Source of the DNA: Mycobacterium sp. DL592 | GTDB lineage: Bacteria > Actinomycetota > Actinomycetes > Mycobacteriales > Mycobacteriaceae | NCBI RefSeq assembly: GCF_011694515.1 | Contig: NZ_CP050192.1 | Span: forward strand, 3,097,301 to 3,161,300 | Reading direction: 5' to 3' | DNA length: 64,000 bases | Part shown: one piece after another, positions 1-11,220 of the stretch | Layout: the number at the start of each line of letters is the position of its first letter | Position numbering within the stretch: the stretch's first letter is position 1 | Notes under the pieces: model-generated | Told to the model about the DNA's origin: nothing | Databases searched by the model: none | The model's input: only the letters and a program-made list of their open reading frames with translations | Made by a program: the position numbers and the translations under genes

Positions 1-644
1 CGGCACTGCGTGAAGCCGAGGCCGACGACGATGTCGACGTGGTGATCTTCACCGGCGCCGACCCGGTGTTCTGCGCCGGTCTGGACCTCAAGGAACTCGG
101 CGACACCACTGAACTGCCGGACATCTCGCCGAAATGGCCGCCGATGACCAAGCCGGTGATCGGTGCGATCAACGGCGCGGCGGTGACCGGCGGCCTCGAA
201 CTGGCGTTGTACTGCGACATCCTGATCGCCTCCGAACGGGCGCGCTTCGCCGACACCCACGCCCGGGTGGGCCTACTGCCGACCTGGGGCTTGAGCGTGC
301 GGCTGCCGCAGAAGGTGGGCGTGGGGCTGGCCCGCCGGATGAGCCTGACCGGTGACTACCTGTCCGCCGACGATGCGTTGCGGGCCGGCCTGGTCACCCA
401 GGTGGTGCCGCACGAGGAGTTGTTGCCGACCGCGCGGGCCATCGCCTCCGCGATCGTGGGCAACAACCAGAAGGCGGTGCGCGCGCTGCTGGCGTCCTAT
501 CACCGCATCGACGAGGATCAGACCAACTCCGGTCTATGGATCGAAGCGGCCTCGGCCAAGGCGTGGATGGCCCAGGCCAGCGGCGACGACATCGCGGCCA
601 GCCGTGCCTCGGTGATCGAGCGGGGCCGCGCCCAGGTCAATTAG
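1..644 (+). CDS. echA16: Enoyl-CoA hydratase/isomerase family protein (5' end outside window)
   Basis: Crotonase-fold protein of fatty acid or acyl-CoA metabolism. The reading frame is open from base 3, so the gene starts upstream of the window; the GTG at 39 is internal. Visible are the CAGLDL oxyanion-hole loop and the NGAAVTGGLELAL segment, which keeps the first catalytic Glu. In the FADTHARVGLLP segment the usual second catalytic Glu appears to be replaced (His by my alignment), so hydratase activity is uncertain and an isomerase or other crotonase reaction is possible. The symbol is inferred from family plus synteny with Rv2831 upstream of dinF. It ends in TAG and converges on dinF across a structured palindrome. 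Confidence 0.82.
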   Translation, partial: ALREAEADDDVDVVIFTGADPVFCAGLDLKELGDTTELPDISPKWPPMTKPVIGAINGAAVTGGLELALYCDILIASERARFADTHARVGLLPTWGLSVRLPQKVGVGLARRMSLTGDYLSADDALRAGLVTQVVPHEELLPTARAIASAIVGNNQKAVRALLASYHRIDEDQTNSGLWIEAASAKAWMAQASGDDIAASRASVIERGRAQVN

Positions 645-651
645 CCTGGAT

Positions 652-716
652 GCGTTGAGTGAGAAACCTCGCAGAGGTTTACTCGCACTTTGTGTGCGTA
701 GGTTCTCACTCAACGC
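652..716. repeat. Imperfect long inverted repeat with two inner hairpins
   Basis: Outer arms 652-669 and 700-716 (core GTTGAGTGAGAA / TTCTCACTCAAC) pair over 17 positions with one bulged base. Inside are a perfect AACCTC-GCA-GAGGTT hairpin (665-679, which competes with the outer stem) and CGCAC-TTTGT-GTGCG (684-698). It fills the gap between the convergent genes echA16 and dinF. No U-tract follows, so it could be a bidirectional terminator or a palindromic repeat element. Confidence 0.7.
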
Positions 717-725
717 GGGGCGCCG

Positions 726-2057
726 TCAACTGACTCCGGTCACCAGCCAGCGCCCGGAAAACGCCCGCCAGCCCACGAACACCAGGCGCAGCACCATGAA
801 GGCGCTCAGCCCGGCCCAGATGCCGACAAGGCCCCACCCGAACACCAGCGACAGCCAGATCAGCGGCAGGAAGCCGACCAGCGCGCTGATCAACGTCGCG
901 CTGCGCATGAACGCCGCGTCGCCAGCCCCCAGCAGCACCCCGTCGAGGGCGAAGACGATGCCGGCGATCGGCAACTGGGCCACCATGAACCACCACGGCA
1001 CCCCGATCGCGTCGAGCACCGAGCGGTCGTCGGTGAACAGTGCGGGCAACACCGAGGCACCCACCGCGAAAACGGTCGCCAACCCCGCCGCGGCGATCGT
1101 CGAGAACGTCGTCACCCGCCACGCCACCGACTTGGCGTGCTCGGCGCTGCCCGCCCCGAGCGCCGCGCCGACCAACGACTGCGCGGCGATCGCCAGCGAA
1201 TCAAGCACCAGCGCAAGGAAATTCCACAGCTGCAGCACCACCTGGTGGGCGGCCACCGCGGCGGCACCGAACCGTGCGGCCACCGCGGCCGCCGAGACGA
1301 AGCACGCCTGGAACGCCAGGGTCCGCACCACCAGATCACGACCCATGACGACCTGCGCCCGCAACACCGACAGGTCCACCCGCAGCGGCACCTTCTCGGA
1401 AAGTAGTGCGCTGCAGAACAACACCGCGGCCAGCCACTGCCCCACCAGGTTGGCCACCGCCGAGCCCCCCAGCTCCAGGCGCGGCAGCCCCAGCCAGCCG
1501 TAGACCAGCAGCGGGCACAGCACCGCGGAGGTGCCGAATCCGACGAGCACGTAGCGAAGCGGCCGCATGGTGTCCTGCACACCGCGCATCCAGCCGTTGC
1601 CGGCCGCCGACACCAGGATCGCCGGCACCCCGAAGATCGCGATGCGTACCCAGGGCAGCGCGGCAGCCGCGATGTCCCCGCCCCCGGACTTGCCCCCGGC
1701 GATCGCCAAGACCAGAGGCACCGCGGCGAGTTCGACGGCGGCCACGATCACCGCCCCCATGGCGAAGGCCAGCCAGGTGGCCTGTACCCCCTCACCGACT
1801 GCCGCGGGCCGGTTGCCGGCGCCGAAGAACCGCGCCGCACGGGCCGTGGTGCCATACGACAGGAAGGTGAGCTGCGAGCTCACTACGGACAGGATCAGCC
1901 CGCCGATGGCCAACCCGGCAAGGGCCACCGCGCCCAGCCGTCCGACGATCGCGAGGTCGAACAACAGGTAGAGGGGTTCGGCGGCCAGAACGCCGAGGGC
2001 CGGTATTGCCAACGCCGCGATCCGCCGCGGGGACGCGGCATCGCCTGAGTCAGTCAA
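726..2057 (-). CDS. dinF: MATE family efflux protein DinF
   Basis: Predicted polytopic inner-membrane exporter of the multidrug and toxin extrusion family, driven by a sodium or proton gradient. The 443 residues are almost entirely hydrophobic, consistent with 12 helices, and begin with a MATE-like segment containing AEPLYLLFDLAIVGRLG. The start is TTG; an in-frame stop lies five codons upstream and no ATG or GTG occurs nearby. Length agrees with M. tuberculosis Rv2836c, also downstream of nrnA. A structured inverted repeat separates it from nrnA, so it may be transcribed separately. Substrate is unknown. Confidence 0.88.
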   Translation of the reverse strand: MTDSGDAASPRRIAALAIPALGVLAAEPLYLLFDLAIVGRLGAVALAGLAIGGLILSVVSSQLTFLSYGTTARAARFFGAGNRPAAVGEGVQATWLAFAMGAVIVAAVELAAVPLVLAIAGGKSGGGDIAAAALPWVRIAIFGVPAILVSAAGNGWMRGVQDTMRPLRYVLVGFGTSAVLCPLLVYGWLGLPRLELGGSAVANLVGQWLAAVLFCSALLSEKVPLRVDLSVLRAQVVMGRDLVVRTLAFQACFVSAAAVAARFGAAAVAAHQVVLQLWNFLALVLDSLAIAAQSLVGAALGAGSAEHAKSVAWRVTTFSTIAAAGLATVFAVGASVLPALFTDDRSVLDAIGVPWWFMVAQLPIAGIVFALDGVLLGAGDAAFMRSATLISALVGFLPLIWLSLVFGWGLVGIWAGLSAFMVLRLVFVGWRAFSGRWLVTGVS

Positions 2058-2080
2058 GCCAGACCGCCGTCATCATCGAG

Positions 2081-2141
2081 ATCGAATTTCACCATTTGCA
2101 CTCGAAGTGCGAGTAGATCGCTACCAAAGGTGAAACTCGAT
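2081..2141. repeat. Inverted repeat between nrnA and dinF
   Basis: Arms 2081-2098 and 2125-2141 (ATCGA-A/G-TTTCACC against GGTGAAACTCGAT) pair with a few mismatches. The inside carries GCACT-CGA-AGTGC (2098-2110) and the string AAGTGCGAGTA, also present in the minus strand of the 652-716 element. It lies between the nrnA stop and the dinF start, where it could terminate the upstream operon or form a dinF leader structure. Confidence 0.55.
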
Positions 2142-2156
2142 TGTGGGCGAGGGCCG

Positions 2157-3624
<1,468 letters not shown>

Positions 3625-3696
3625 GGACTCAACTCCGCCCTTTGGTCTGCTTCACTGGTGCCACAGCCTTCTTCACTTCGTTCATCAGGCGGTTCA

Positions 3697-6239
3697 TCAG
3701 ACCCGCGCCTTCTCGACCAGCTCGTAGGTCTCGATGACGTCGCCTTCCTTGATGTCGGAGTACGTCAGCGTCAGACCGCATTCGTAACCCTCGCGCACCT
3801 CGGTGGCGTCGTCCTTCTCCCGCTTGAGCGACGAGACCGTGAGGTTCTCGGCGACCACGACGTTGTCACGCAGCAACCGCGCCTTGGCGTTGCGCCGCAT
3901 GATGCCCGACTGGACGAGGCAGCCGGCGATGTTGCCGACCTTCGACGACCGGAAGATCGCCCGGATCTCGGCCCGGCCGAGTTCCTTCTCCTCGTAGATC
4001 GGCTTGAGCATGCCCTTGAGGGCCTTCTCGATCTCGTCGATCGCCTGGTAGATCACCGAGTAATAGCGAACCTCGACGCCCTCACGGTTGGCCAGCTCGG
4101 TGGCCTTGCCCTCCGCGCGGACGTTGAAGCCGATGATGATCGCATCCGATGCCGAGGCCAGGTTGACGTTGGTCTCGGTGATGCCACCGACACCGCGGTC
4201 GATGACCCGCAACTCGACCTCGTCGTCGACCTGAATGCCCAGCAGGGCCTCCTCGAGCGCCTCGACGGTACCGGCGTTGTCGCCCTTGAGGATCAGGTTG
4301 AGCTGGCTGGTTTCCTTCAGCGCCGACTCCAGGTCCTCCAGGCTGATCCGCTTGCGGGCGCGGGCCGCCAGGGCATTGCGCTTACGCGCGCTGCGCCGGT
4401 CGGCGATCTGGCGGGCGATGCGGTCCTCGTCGACAACCAGGAAGTTGTCACCGGCACCGGGCACCGACGTGAAGCCGATGACCTGAACCGGACGCGACGG
4501 GTATGCCTCTTCGACATCCTCGCCGTGCTCGTCGACCATGCGGCGCACACGCCCGTAGGCGTCGCCTGCCACCACCGAGTCGCCGACGCGCAGCGTGCCG
4601 CGCGCGATGAGCACGGTGGCCACCGGGCCGCGACCGCGGTCCAGGTGAGCTTCGATCGCGACACCCTGGGCTTCCATGTCGGGGTTGGCCCGCAAGTCCA
4701 GCGAGGCGTCGGCGGTCAGCAGGACCGCTTCCTCGAGCGCCTTGATGTTGGTTCCGTTCTTCGCCGAGATGTCGACGAACATGGTGTCGCCGCCGTACTC
4801 CTCGGCCACCAGGTTGTACTCGGTGAGCTGGGCCCGGATCTTGGCCGGGTCGGCGCCCTCCTTGTCGATCTTGTTGACCGCGACCACGATCGGCACGTCG
4901 GCGGCCTGCGCATGGTTGATGGCCTCCACCGTCTGCGGCATCACGCCGTCGTCGGCGGCGACCACCAGGATCGCGATATCGGTGGCCTTCGCACCGCGGG
5001 CACGCATGGCGGTGAACGCCTCGTGGCCCGGGGTGTCGATGAAGGTGATCAGACGCTCGACGCCGTCGTGCTCGACAGCCACCTGGTAGGCACCGATGTG
5101 CTGGGTGATGCCACCGGCCTCGCCCTCGCGGACGCTGGCCTGGCGGATGGTGTCCAGCAGGCGGGTCTTGCCGTGGTCGACGTGACCCATGACGGTGACC
5201 ACCGGCGGACGGATCACCAGATCGTCCTCGCCGCCCTCGTCTTCGCCGTAGGTCAGATCGAAGGACTCCAGCAGCTCGCGGTCCTCGTCCTCGGGCGAAA
5301 CGACCTGAACGTTGAAGTTCATCTCGCTGCCCAGCAGCTCGAGGGTCTCATCGCCCACCGACTGGGTGGCCGTGACCATCTCGCCAAGGTTGAACAACGC
5401 CTGCACCAGCGCGGCCGGGTTGGCGTCGATCTTCTCGGCGAAGTCGCTCAGCGAGGCACCGCGGGCCAGCCGGATGGTCTCGCCGTTGCCGTGCGGCAAC
5501 CGCACGCCACCGACGACCGGAGCCTGCATGTTCTCGTATTCGGCGCGTTTCGCCCGCTTCGACTTGCGGCCGCGGCGAGGTGCACCACCCGGGCGACCGA
5601 ACGCACCGGCTGCGCCACCACGCTGGCCTGGGCGGCCGGCACCACCGCCACCGCCACCACCGGGGCGACCGCGGAATCCACCGCCGCCGGCCGGAGCTCC
5701 GGCACCGCCGCCGGCACCACCGGGGCCGCCGGTGCGGTAGTTACCGCCGCCGCCGCCGCCACCGGGACGACCGCCGCCGGCACCCGGGCCGGGACGAGGT
5801 CCGCCGCCGGGCCGGGGAGCACCAGGACGCGCCGGGCGTGCGGCACCGCCGCCGGGACGCGGCGGCATGTTGCCGGGAGTCGCGCCACCCGGGCGGGGGG
5901 CGCCGGGGCGCGGGCCGCCGGCACCGGGGCCGGGACGCGGACCTTGCGGACGCGGGATCGGACGTTCGACCGGCTGCGCGCTGGAGAACGGGTTGTTGCC
6001 CACGCGCGGCGGCTTGGGCATGCCGGGCTTGGGTGCGGCCGGGCCGGGACGCGGGCCCGGCGTGGGGCCGGCCTCAGACGGCGCGGGCGCCGGGGCCTGG
6101 CTCTGACGGGGGCTTCCACCGTCGACGACGCGGATTTGACGAATTCGCCCTGTTCGCTCAGGCGGGCGAGAACTTCCTTACTACTGACACCGAGTTCCTT
6201 GGCCAACTCGTGTACGCGGGCCTTACCTGGTGCTGCCAC
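3697..6239 (-). CDS. infB: Translation initiation factor IF-2, reading frame interrupted near 6108
   Basis: GTPase that delivers fMet-tRNA to the 30S subunit. The true N-terminus (GTG at 6239, preceded by AGGAGA) encodes the IF2_N motif [20 protein letters not shown] and stays sensible up to SSTVEAP. From about 6108 downward the IF-2 sequence is in the other frame, continuing through a Gly/Pro/Arg-rich linker and the G domain: GHVDHGKT (about 5165-5195), [12 protein letters not shown] and SAKNG. Adding one C to the minus-strand C run at 6108-6112 restores one frame of about 847 codons, against about 900 residues in M. tuberculosis. The internal ATG at 6021 has no Shine-Dalgarno and lies mid-linker. 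Because the gene is essential, a sequencing error or real indel is likelier than loss of function. Confidence 0.93.
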
Positions 6240-6319
6240 TGAATCTCCTACTCAGGAGGCGACAGCGGTGGTAGGCCGCGCCTCGGGTTTAGCTACAACG
6301 CATGGTCATCGTCGGAACT

Positions 6320-6616
6320 TCACGGTGTGCTCATGTTCTTCGCTACCTGTTCTTCATGGGCCGTGGCGGTCGAGAGGTACTCGCCCACCGCGGTGGTGTC
6401 CGGTGAACCGGTGATCCGCAACGCTCGGGCGAAAGCTCGCCGTCGAATCGCTGCCTCAAGGCACCGATCGTCGGGGTGCAACCACGCACCCCGCCCCGGG
6501 AGATTACCTGCTGTATCAACGGTGACGGCCAATTGACCGTTCCCGTTCGATACCGCCACCGCTCGGAGGAGATCGACGGCCAACTCTCGCTTCCGGCACC
6601 CGATGCATGTTCGCAC
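6320..6616 (-). CDS. ylxR: YlxR family RNA-binding/nucleoid-associated protein (DUF448)
   Basis: Small basic protein of 98 residues with the YlxR signature RTCIGCRKR at the N-terminus and LPGRGAWLHPDDRCLEAAIRRRAF later. In firmicutes YlxR proteins regulate transcription or modulate RNase P. The GTG at 6616 is chosen because AAGGA lies just upstream and the length matches Rv2840c; an upstream GTG at 6673 would add 19 residues but has no Shine-Dalgarno. It sits between nusA and infB, the conserved place for this family. Confidence 0.88.
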   Translation of the reverse strand: MRTCIGCRKRELAVDLLRAVAVSNGNGQLAVTVDTAGNLPGRGAWLHPDDRCLEAAIRRRAFARALRITGSPDTTAVGEYLSTATAHEEQVAKNMSTP

Positions 6617-6714
6617 CGGTCCTTCGGTGCGGCGATGCCGGTTTTGGGCAGCCGGAGTCTCGCGCTGGATCACGGCACAGTCTACCGTCACCGCGGCACT
6701 GCTCAGTACCACCC

Positions 6715-7761
6715 TCAGGTCGGGCGTTCCTGCCCGGCGCCGTGCGCCGCGCTCGGATCGGCGGCCTCGTCCGGGTTGGCCGCGTCGCTGCGGATGTCGA
6801 TGCGCCAGCCGGTCAGCCGCGCCGCCAGCCGGGCGTTCTGCCCTTCTTTGCCGATGGCCAGCGACAGCTGGAAGTCCGGCACCACGACGCGGGCCGCCCG
6901 GGCCTCGGCGTCGATGACGCTGACCGACACCACTTTGGCCGGGGACAGGGCGTGGGCGACGAACCGGGCCGGGTCCTCGTCGTAGTCGATGATGTCGATC
7001 TTCTCGCCGGACAGCTCGCTCATCACATTGCGCACCCGCTGGCCCATCGGACCGATGCAGGCGCCCTTGGCGTTGAGTCCGGACACCCGTGAGCGCACTG
7101 CGATCTTGGAGCGGTGGCCGGCCTCGCGGGCCACCGCGACGATCTCGACCGAGCCGTCGGCGATCTCGGGAACCTCCAACGAGAACAGCTTGCGCACCAG
7201 GTTCGGGTGGGTGCGCGACAGCGTGATCACCGGTTCGCGGGCGCCGCGGCTGACGCCGACGACATAGCAGCGCAGCCGTTCGCCGTGCTCGTAGCGTTCG
7301 CCGGGAACCTGCTCGGCGGCCGGGATGACACCTTCGGCGCCCTTGGTCTCGCTGCCGACGCGCACCACGACCAGGCCGCGCAGGTTGGCGCGGTTGTCGC
7401 GCTGGATGACGCCGGCGACGATGTCGCCCTCCTTGGCGGAGAACTCGCCGTAACTGCGTTCGTTCTCGGCGTCGCGGAAGCGCTGCAGCATCACCTGCCG
7501 GGCGGTGGTGGCTGCGACCCGGCCGAAGCCCTCGGGGGTGTCGTCCCACTCGCTGATGAGGTTGCCGTCCTCATCGGTTTCGCGGGCGAGCACCTGGACG
7601 GCACCGCTCTTGCGGTCGATCTCGATGCGCGCCTCGGGCTGGTGGCCTTCGGTGTGCCGATAGGCGGTCAGCAACGCCGACTTGATGGTGTCGAGCAACT
7701 CGTCGACCGAGATGCCGCGGTCGATCTCGATCGCGTGCAGGGCAGCCATGTCGATGTTCAT
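6715..7761 (-). CDS. nusA: Transcription termination/antitermination factor NusA
   Basis: RNA polymerase-associated factor acting in pausing, termination and rRNA antitermination. 348 residues: N-terminal RNAP-binding domain, S1 domain, then two KH domains ([14 protein letters not shown] and [20 protein letters not shown]). The C-terminal acidic repeats of enterobacterial NusA are absent, as usual in mycobacteria. Its ATG overlaps the rimP stop as ATGA, so the two are probably translationally coupled. Confidence 0.96.
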   Translation of the reverse strand: MNIDMAALHAIEIDRGISVDELLDTIKSALLTAYRHTEGHQPEARIEIDRKSGAVQVLARETDEDGNLISEWDDTPEGFGRVAATTARQVMLQRFRDAENERSYGEFSAKEGDIVAGVIQRDNRANLRGLVVVRVGSETKGAEGVIPAAEQVPGERYEHGERLRCYVVGVSRGAREPVITLSRTHPNLVRKLFSLEVPEIADGSVEIVAVAREAGHRSKIAVRSRVSGLNAKGACIGPMGQRVRNVMSELSGEKIDIIDYDEDPARFVAHALSPAKVVSVSVIDAEARAARVVVPDFQLSLAIGKEGQNARLAARLTGWRIDIRSDAANPDEAADPSAAHGAGQERPT

Positions 7762-8291
7762 GCTCCGGCCTCCGTTCCGGCAGCTCCGGCCAGCTCGAGT
7801 TCCCGCGGATTGGGTGGCGAAAACTCCACCTGCACAACGGCTTTGCGAATATCAGTAAGGGGGATGCGCCGGACCGTCCAGTCGCCGCGGCCGCGCACCA
7901 CCAGGTCGACGACACCGTCGGACACCGCGCCGAGCCGGCCTTTGACGGTACCGGCGTCCTCGAGTTCGACCTCTACCAGGCGGGCATGCGCGCGGCGGAA
8001 GTGCTTCTCTTCGGTCAGCGGACGATCCACCCCGGGCGAGGTGACCTCGAGCACGTAGGGCTCGCCGCCGGTGTCGAACTGGTCGAGCAGCCCCGATGCG
8101 GTGCGTGCGAGTTCAGCGACGGTCTCCAGGTCCAGGGGGGTGTCGCCGTCGGCGATCACGGTGATGTGAGCCGGACGGGTGCGCGTATTGATCGCGACGT
8201 CTTCGATTTCGTATCCGGCGCGCGCGAACTCGCCATCGAGTAGCTCGATCACCTGCTGCGGGGACGGCAATCCCGTTGACCGGCCAGTCAC
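7758..8291 (-). CDS. rimP: Ribosome maturation factor RimP
   Basis: Cytoplasmic factor needed for 30S subunit maturation. 177 residues with the RimP core [20 protein letters not shown] and a C-terminal SH3-like barrel ([17 protein letters not shown]). The start is GTG behind GAGGAG. It is the first gene of the minus-strand operon rimP-nusA-ylxR-infB-rbfA-nrnA and faces the divergent gene at 8365; the operon promoter should lie in the 73 bp between them. Confidence 0.94.
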   Translation of the reverse strand: MTGRSTGLPSPQQVIELLDGEFARAGYEIEDVAINTRTRPAHITVIADGDTPLDLETVAELARTASGLLDQFDTGGEPYVLEVTSPGVDRPLTEEKHFRRAHARLVEVELEDAGTVKGRLGAVSDGVVDLVVRGRGDWTVRRIPLTDIRKAVVQVEFSPPNPRELELAGAAGTEAGA

Positions 8292-8364
8292 GGCGAGCTC
8301 CTCATCTTGAATTGTCCTGATCAGCCATCAACGATACGCCAGCGCAGCCCGGGTCAATGGCAGG

Positions 8365-8901
8365 ATGTTTCGGGTGCTCACGCAGGACAGCGGCGGGGAA
8401 GCCGCCCTCAGCCGACGACGGGTCCTCGCCGACGGCGGTCGCGGCCTGGTGTTGCTCGCCCTGTTCGGCGGTGCGATCACGGCCTGTGGATCGGGTGAAC
8501 CGGCGGGTCCCGATCCGCTCGAGCAGCAGGTAGAGCTGGCCCGCCACGACAGCGAGCTGGCCACCGCGGCCGCCGTCGGCGCCGCACCCGCTTTGGCCCG
8601 GGCCTTCACCGAGGTGGCCACCGAACGTTCCCGGCACGCCGCCGCACTGCTCGAGGAGATCGCCCGCGTGGCCCGCACCCCGGTGCCGACGACGAGTCCG
8701 TCGACCACCACCATGTCGGCGGCAGCCGCCCCCGCGCCGAGCCTCGCCGAGATCGTCTCCACCGTGCGCAGTTCCGCCGAGAGTGCCGAGAAACTGGCCC
8801 CGACCCTGTCCGGGTATCGCGCAGGCCTGCTCGGATCGATCGCGGCGTCCTGCACCACGCTGTATTCGGTGGCGCTGCCGCCCGGAAAGCGACCGCAATG
8901 A
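8365..8901 (+). CDS. Ala-rich exported lipoprotein-like protein (Rv2843-type)
   Basis: 178 residues. The N-terminus has SRRRVL, a Tat-like twin arginine, followed by a hydrophobic stretch ending in LFGGAITAC, which reads as a lipobox with Cys near residue 41. The rest is Ala-rich and helical with spaced Glu and His residues, resembling a ferritin-like four-helix bundle. It overlaps the next gene by 4 bp (ATGA). From memory it corresponds to Rv2843 next to rimP. Function is unknown; the pair may be an envelope-anchored and a soluble ferritin-like protein acting together. Confidence 0.75.
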   Translation: MFRVLTQDSGGEAALSRRRVLADGGRGLVLLALFGGAITACGSGEPAGPDPLEQQVELARHDSELATAAAVGAAPALARAFTEVATERSRHAAALLEEIARVARTPVPTTSPSTTTMSAAAAPAPSLAEIVSTVRSSAESAEKLAPTLSGYRAGLLGSIAASCTTLYSVALPPGKRPQ

Positions 8902-9377
8902 CCTCACCGACCCCCTCGGCAACGCCCGACCCCGACCGGCCATCGGAGCCCGACAAGGGCGCCCTGTTCGATGCCGTCGCCGTCGAACACGCCGCGATCT
9001 ACGGCTACGGGATCGTCTCGGCGCACAGCTCACCGGAGGAGAACCCGCTGGTGTCCGACGCGCTGGCCCAGCACCGCGACCGCCGGGAGGCGGCGATCGC
9101 AATGCTCACCGGACGGTCGGCCAAGGCGCCGCTGCCGGCCGTCGGCTATCAGCTGCCGTTCACGGTCGCGACGCCCGAGGATGCGGCCAAGCTCGCCGTG
9201 CAGATGGAGACCGACTGTGCTGTCGCCTGGCGTGCGGTGATCGAGCAGGCGGGTTCCGAGGACGACCGCCGGTTCGCGGTCACCGCGCTGACCGAGTGCG
9301 CGGTGCTGGCCGCCCGCTGGAACCAGGTGCTCGGGGTGTGGCCGCTGACATCTGCCTTCCCCGGCGGCAGCGAGTAA
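8898..9377 (+). CDS. DUF4439/ferritin-like domain protein (Rv2844-type)
   Basis: 159 residues, no signal peptide. It begins with a low-complexity Pro/Asp stretch, then a helical domain with FDAVAVEHAAIYGYGIVSAHS and repeated Glu/His positions (AQHRDRREAAI, ADA-type helices), as in DUF4439 ferritin-like proteins. It is translationally coupled to the preceding lipoprotein-like gene. A di-metal or redox role is only suggested by the fold. It ends at a long palindrome facing proS. Confidence 0.75.
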   Translation: MTSPTPSATPDPDRPSEPDKGALFDAVAVEHAAIYGYGIVSAHSSPEENPLVSDALAQHRDRREAAIAMLTGRSAKAPLPAVGYQLPFTVATPEDAAKLAVQMETDCAVAWRAVIEQAGSEDDRRFAVTALTECAVLAARWNQVLGVWPLTSAFPGGSE

Positions 9378-9379
9378 AC

Positions 9380-9439
9380 GCCGACAGTAACGCCACGGCG
9401 GTCAGAGCTGTGTTCTGCCGCCGTGCGGTTACTGTCGGC
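9380..9439. repeat. Dispersed palindromic repeat, copy 1 (22-nt arms, 16-nt loop)
   Basis: Arms 9380-9401 and 9418-9439 share the core CGACAGTAAC...CACGGCGG and its complement; 20 of 22 positions pair. Outside them TAAAC (9375-9379) and GTTTA (9443-9447) add further pairing. It lies between two convergent genes. The second copy at 32972-33027 has the same arms and the same 16-nt loop length but an unrelated loop sequence. Confidence 0.85.
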
Positions 9440-9444
9440 CGGGT

Positions 9445-11199
9445 TTAGGGCTGAGCCTCGGCGATCGCCGACGCGATCTCGGCCACCGCGGTCGCGGCCG
9501 GGACTTCCCGACTGTCGCCGCTGAACCGGTTGCGCAGTTCCACCACTCCGTCGGCCCAGCCGCGGCCGACCACCACGATCCACGGCATGCCGAGAAGTTC
9601 GGCGTCCTTGAACTTCACCCCCGGCGAGGCGGTGCGGTCGTCGAGCAGCACCTCCAGGCCGAGCCGGTCGAGGTCGCGGGCCAGCTCCTCGGCGCCGGTG
9701 CGGGCTTCGGCATCCTTGTTGGCGATCACCACGTGTACGTCGAACGGCGACACCGACGTCGGCCAGCGCAGACCGAGCCCGTCGTGGTGCTGTTCGGCGA
9801 TCACCGCGACCAGTCGCGACACGCCCACGCCGTAGGAGCCCATGGTCAGCCGCACCGGCTTGCCGTCCTCGCCGAGGACATCGGCGGAGAACGCGTCGGT
9901 GTACTTGCGGCCCAACTGGAAGATGTGGCCGATCTCGATACCGCGCGCCGACACCAGCGGCCCGGCACCGTCGGGTGACGGGTCGCCGTCACGCACCTCG
10001 GCGGCCTCGATGGTGCCGTCGGCGACGAAGTCGCGGCCGGCCACCAGACCGACGACATGCTTGCCGGTCTCGTCAGCCCCGGTGATCCACGATGTACCGT
10101 CGACCACGCGCGGATCGACGAGATAGCGAACACCGTTGGCCAGCAATGCCTTCGGGCCGATGTAACCCTTCTTCAGGAAGGGATACTTGGCGAAGTCGGC
10201 GTCGTCGAGCATCGCGTAGTCGGCCGGCTCGAGTGCGGCGCCGAGCCGCTTGTCGTCGACCTCGCGGTCGCCGGGCACGCCGATGGCGAGCAACTCCCAG
10301 TCGCCGCCGGGCTGGCGGGTCTTCAGCAGCACGTTCTTCAGCGTGTCCGCCGCGGTGATCTCCCGGCCGAGGCCCACGGAGTTGGCCCACTCCACCAGGG
10401 TGGCGATCGTCGGGGTGTCGCCGGTGTCGTGGACGGTCGGCTCGGGCAGGCCGTCGAACGGGATCGCGTCGGGCACCGCGGTCGTCACGGCCTCGACGTT
10501 GGCGGCATACCCCGATTGCAGGCAGCGCACGAAAGTGTCCTCGCCGACTTCACTTTCGGCCAGGAACTCTTCCGAGGCACTGCCGCCCATCGCCCCGGAC
10601 ACCGCCGAGACGATCACGTAACGGATCGCAAGCCGGTCGAACATCCGTTGGTAGGCGTCGCGGTGCGCGTGGTAGGCGTTCTTGAGCCCGCCCTCGTCGA
10701 TGTCGAACGAGTACGAGTCCTTCATCACGAACTCGCGGCCGCGCAGGATGCCGGCCCGGGGCCGGGCCTCGTCGCGGTACTTGGTCTGGATTTGGAACAG
10801 CAGCAGCGGAAAGTCCTTGTAGGAGCTGTACTCCCCCTTCACCGTCAAGGTGAAGAACTCTTCGTGGGTGGGTCCGAGCATGTAGTCGTTGTCGCGGCGG
10901 TCCTTGAGACGGAATACGCCGTCGCCGTATTCGGTCCAGCGGTTGGTGGTTTCATACGGCGCCTTGGGCAGCAGCGCCGGGAACAGGATCTCCTGACCGC
11001 CGATGGCCACCATCTCCTCGCGCACGACCTTCTCGATCTTGCGCAGCACCCGCAAGCCCAGCGGCAGCCAGCTGTACAGGCCTGGCGCGATCGGTCGGAC
11101 GTAGCCCGCCCGGATCAACAGTTTGTGGCTGGGCACTTCGGCGTCGGCCGGGTCGTCGCGCAGCGTGCGCAAGAACAGCTCGGACATGCGGGTGATCAC
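9445..11199 (-). CDS. proS: Prolyl-tRNA synthetase
   Basis: Cytoplasmic class II aminoacyl-tRNA synthetase. 584 residues, bacterial type with an editing (INS) domain between motifs 2 and 3. Motif 2 region: [19 protein letters not shown]; motif 3: [13 protein letters not shown]; a C-terminal anticodon-binding domain follows. The GTG start gives [17 protein letters not shown], matching the M. tuberculosis protein as I remember it; an ATG four codons in (11187) is an alternative. Confidence 0.96.
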   Translation of the reverse strand: MITRMSELFLRTLRDDPADAEVPSHKLLIRAGYVRPIAPGLYSWLPLGLRVLRKIEKVVREEMVAIGGQEILFPALLPKAPYETTNRWTEYGDGVFRLKDRRDNDYMLGPTHEEFFTLTVKGEYSSYKDFPLLLFQIQTKYRDEARPRAGILRGREFVMKDSYSFDIDEGGLKNAYHAHRDAYQRMFDRLAIRYVIVSAVSGAMGGSASEEFLAESEVGEDTFVRCLQSGYAANVEAVTTAVPDAIPFDGLPEPTVHDTGDTPTIATLVEWANSVGLGREITAADTLKNVLLKTRQPGGDWELLAIGVPGDREVDDKRLGAALEPADYAMLDDADFAKYPFLKKGYIGPKALLANGVRYLVDPRVVDGTSWITGADETGKHVVGLVAGRDFVADGTIEAAEVRDGDPSPDGAGPLVSARGIEIGHIFQLGRKYTDAFSADVLGEDGKPVRLTMGSYGVGVSRLVAVIAEQHHDGLGLRWPTSVSPFDVHVVIANKDAEARTGAEELARDLDRLGLEVLLDDRTASPGVKFKDAELLGMPWIVVVGRGWADGVVELRNRFSGDSREVPAATAVAEIASAIAEAQP

Positions 11200-11220
11200 A
11201 GTGGGCCAGCCTATCTGTCG

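Noticed and set aside
3697..6021. infB starting at the internal ATG 6021
   Set aside because: No Shine-Dalgarno, starts mid-linker, and drops the IF2_N domain visible at 6239-6110 in the other frame; a one-base indel explains both pieces.
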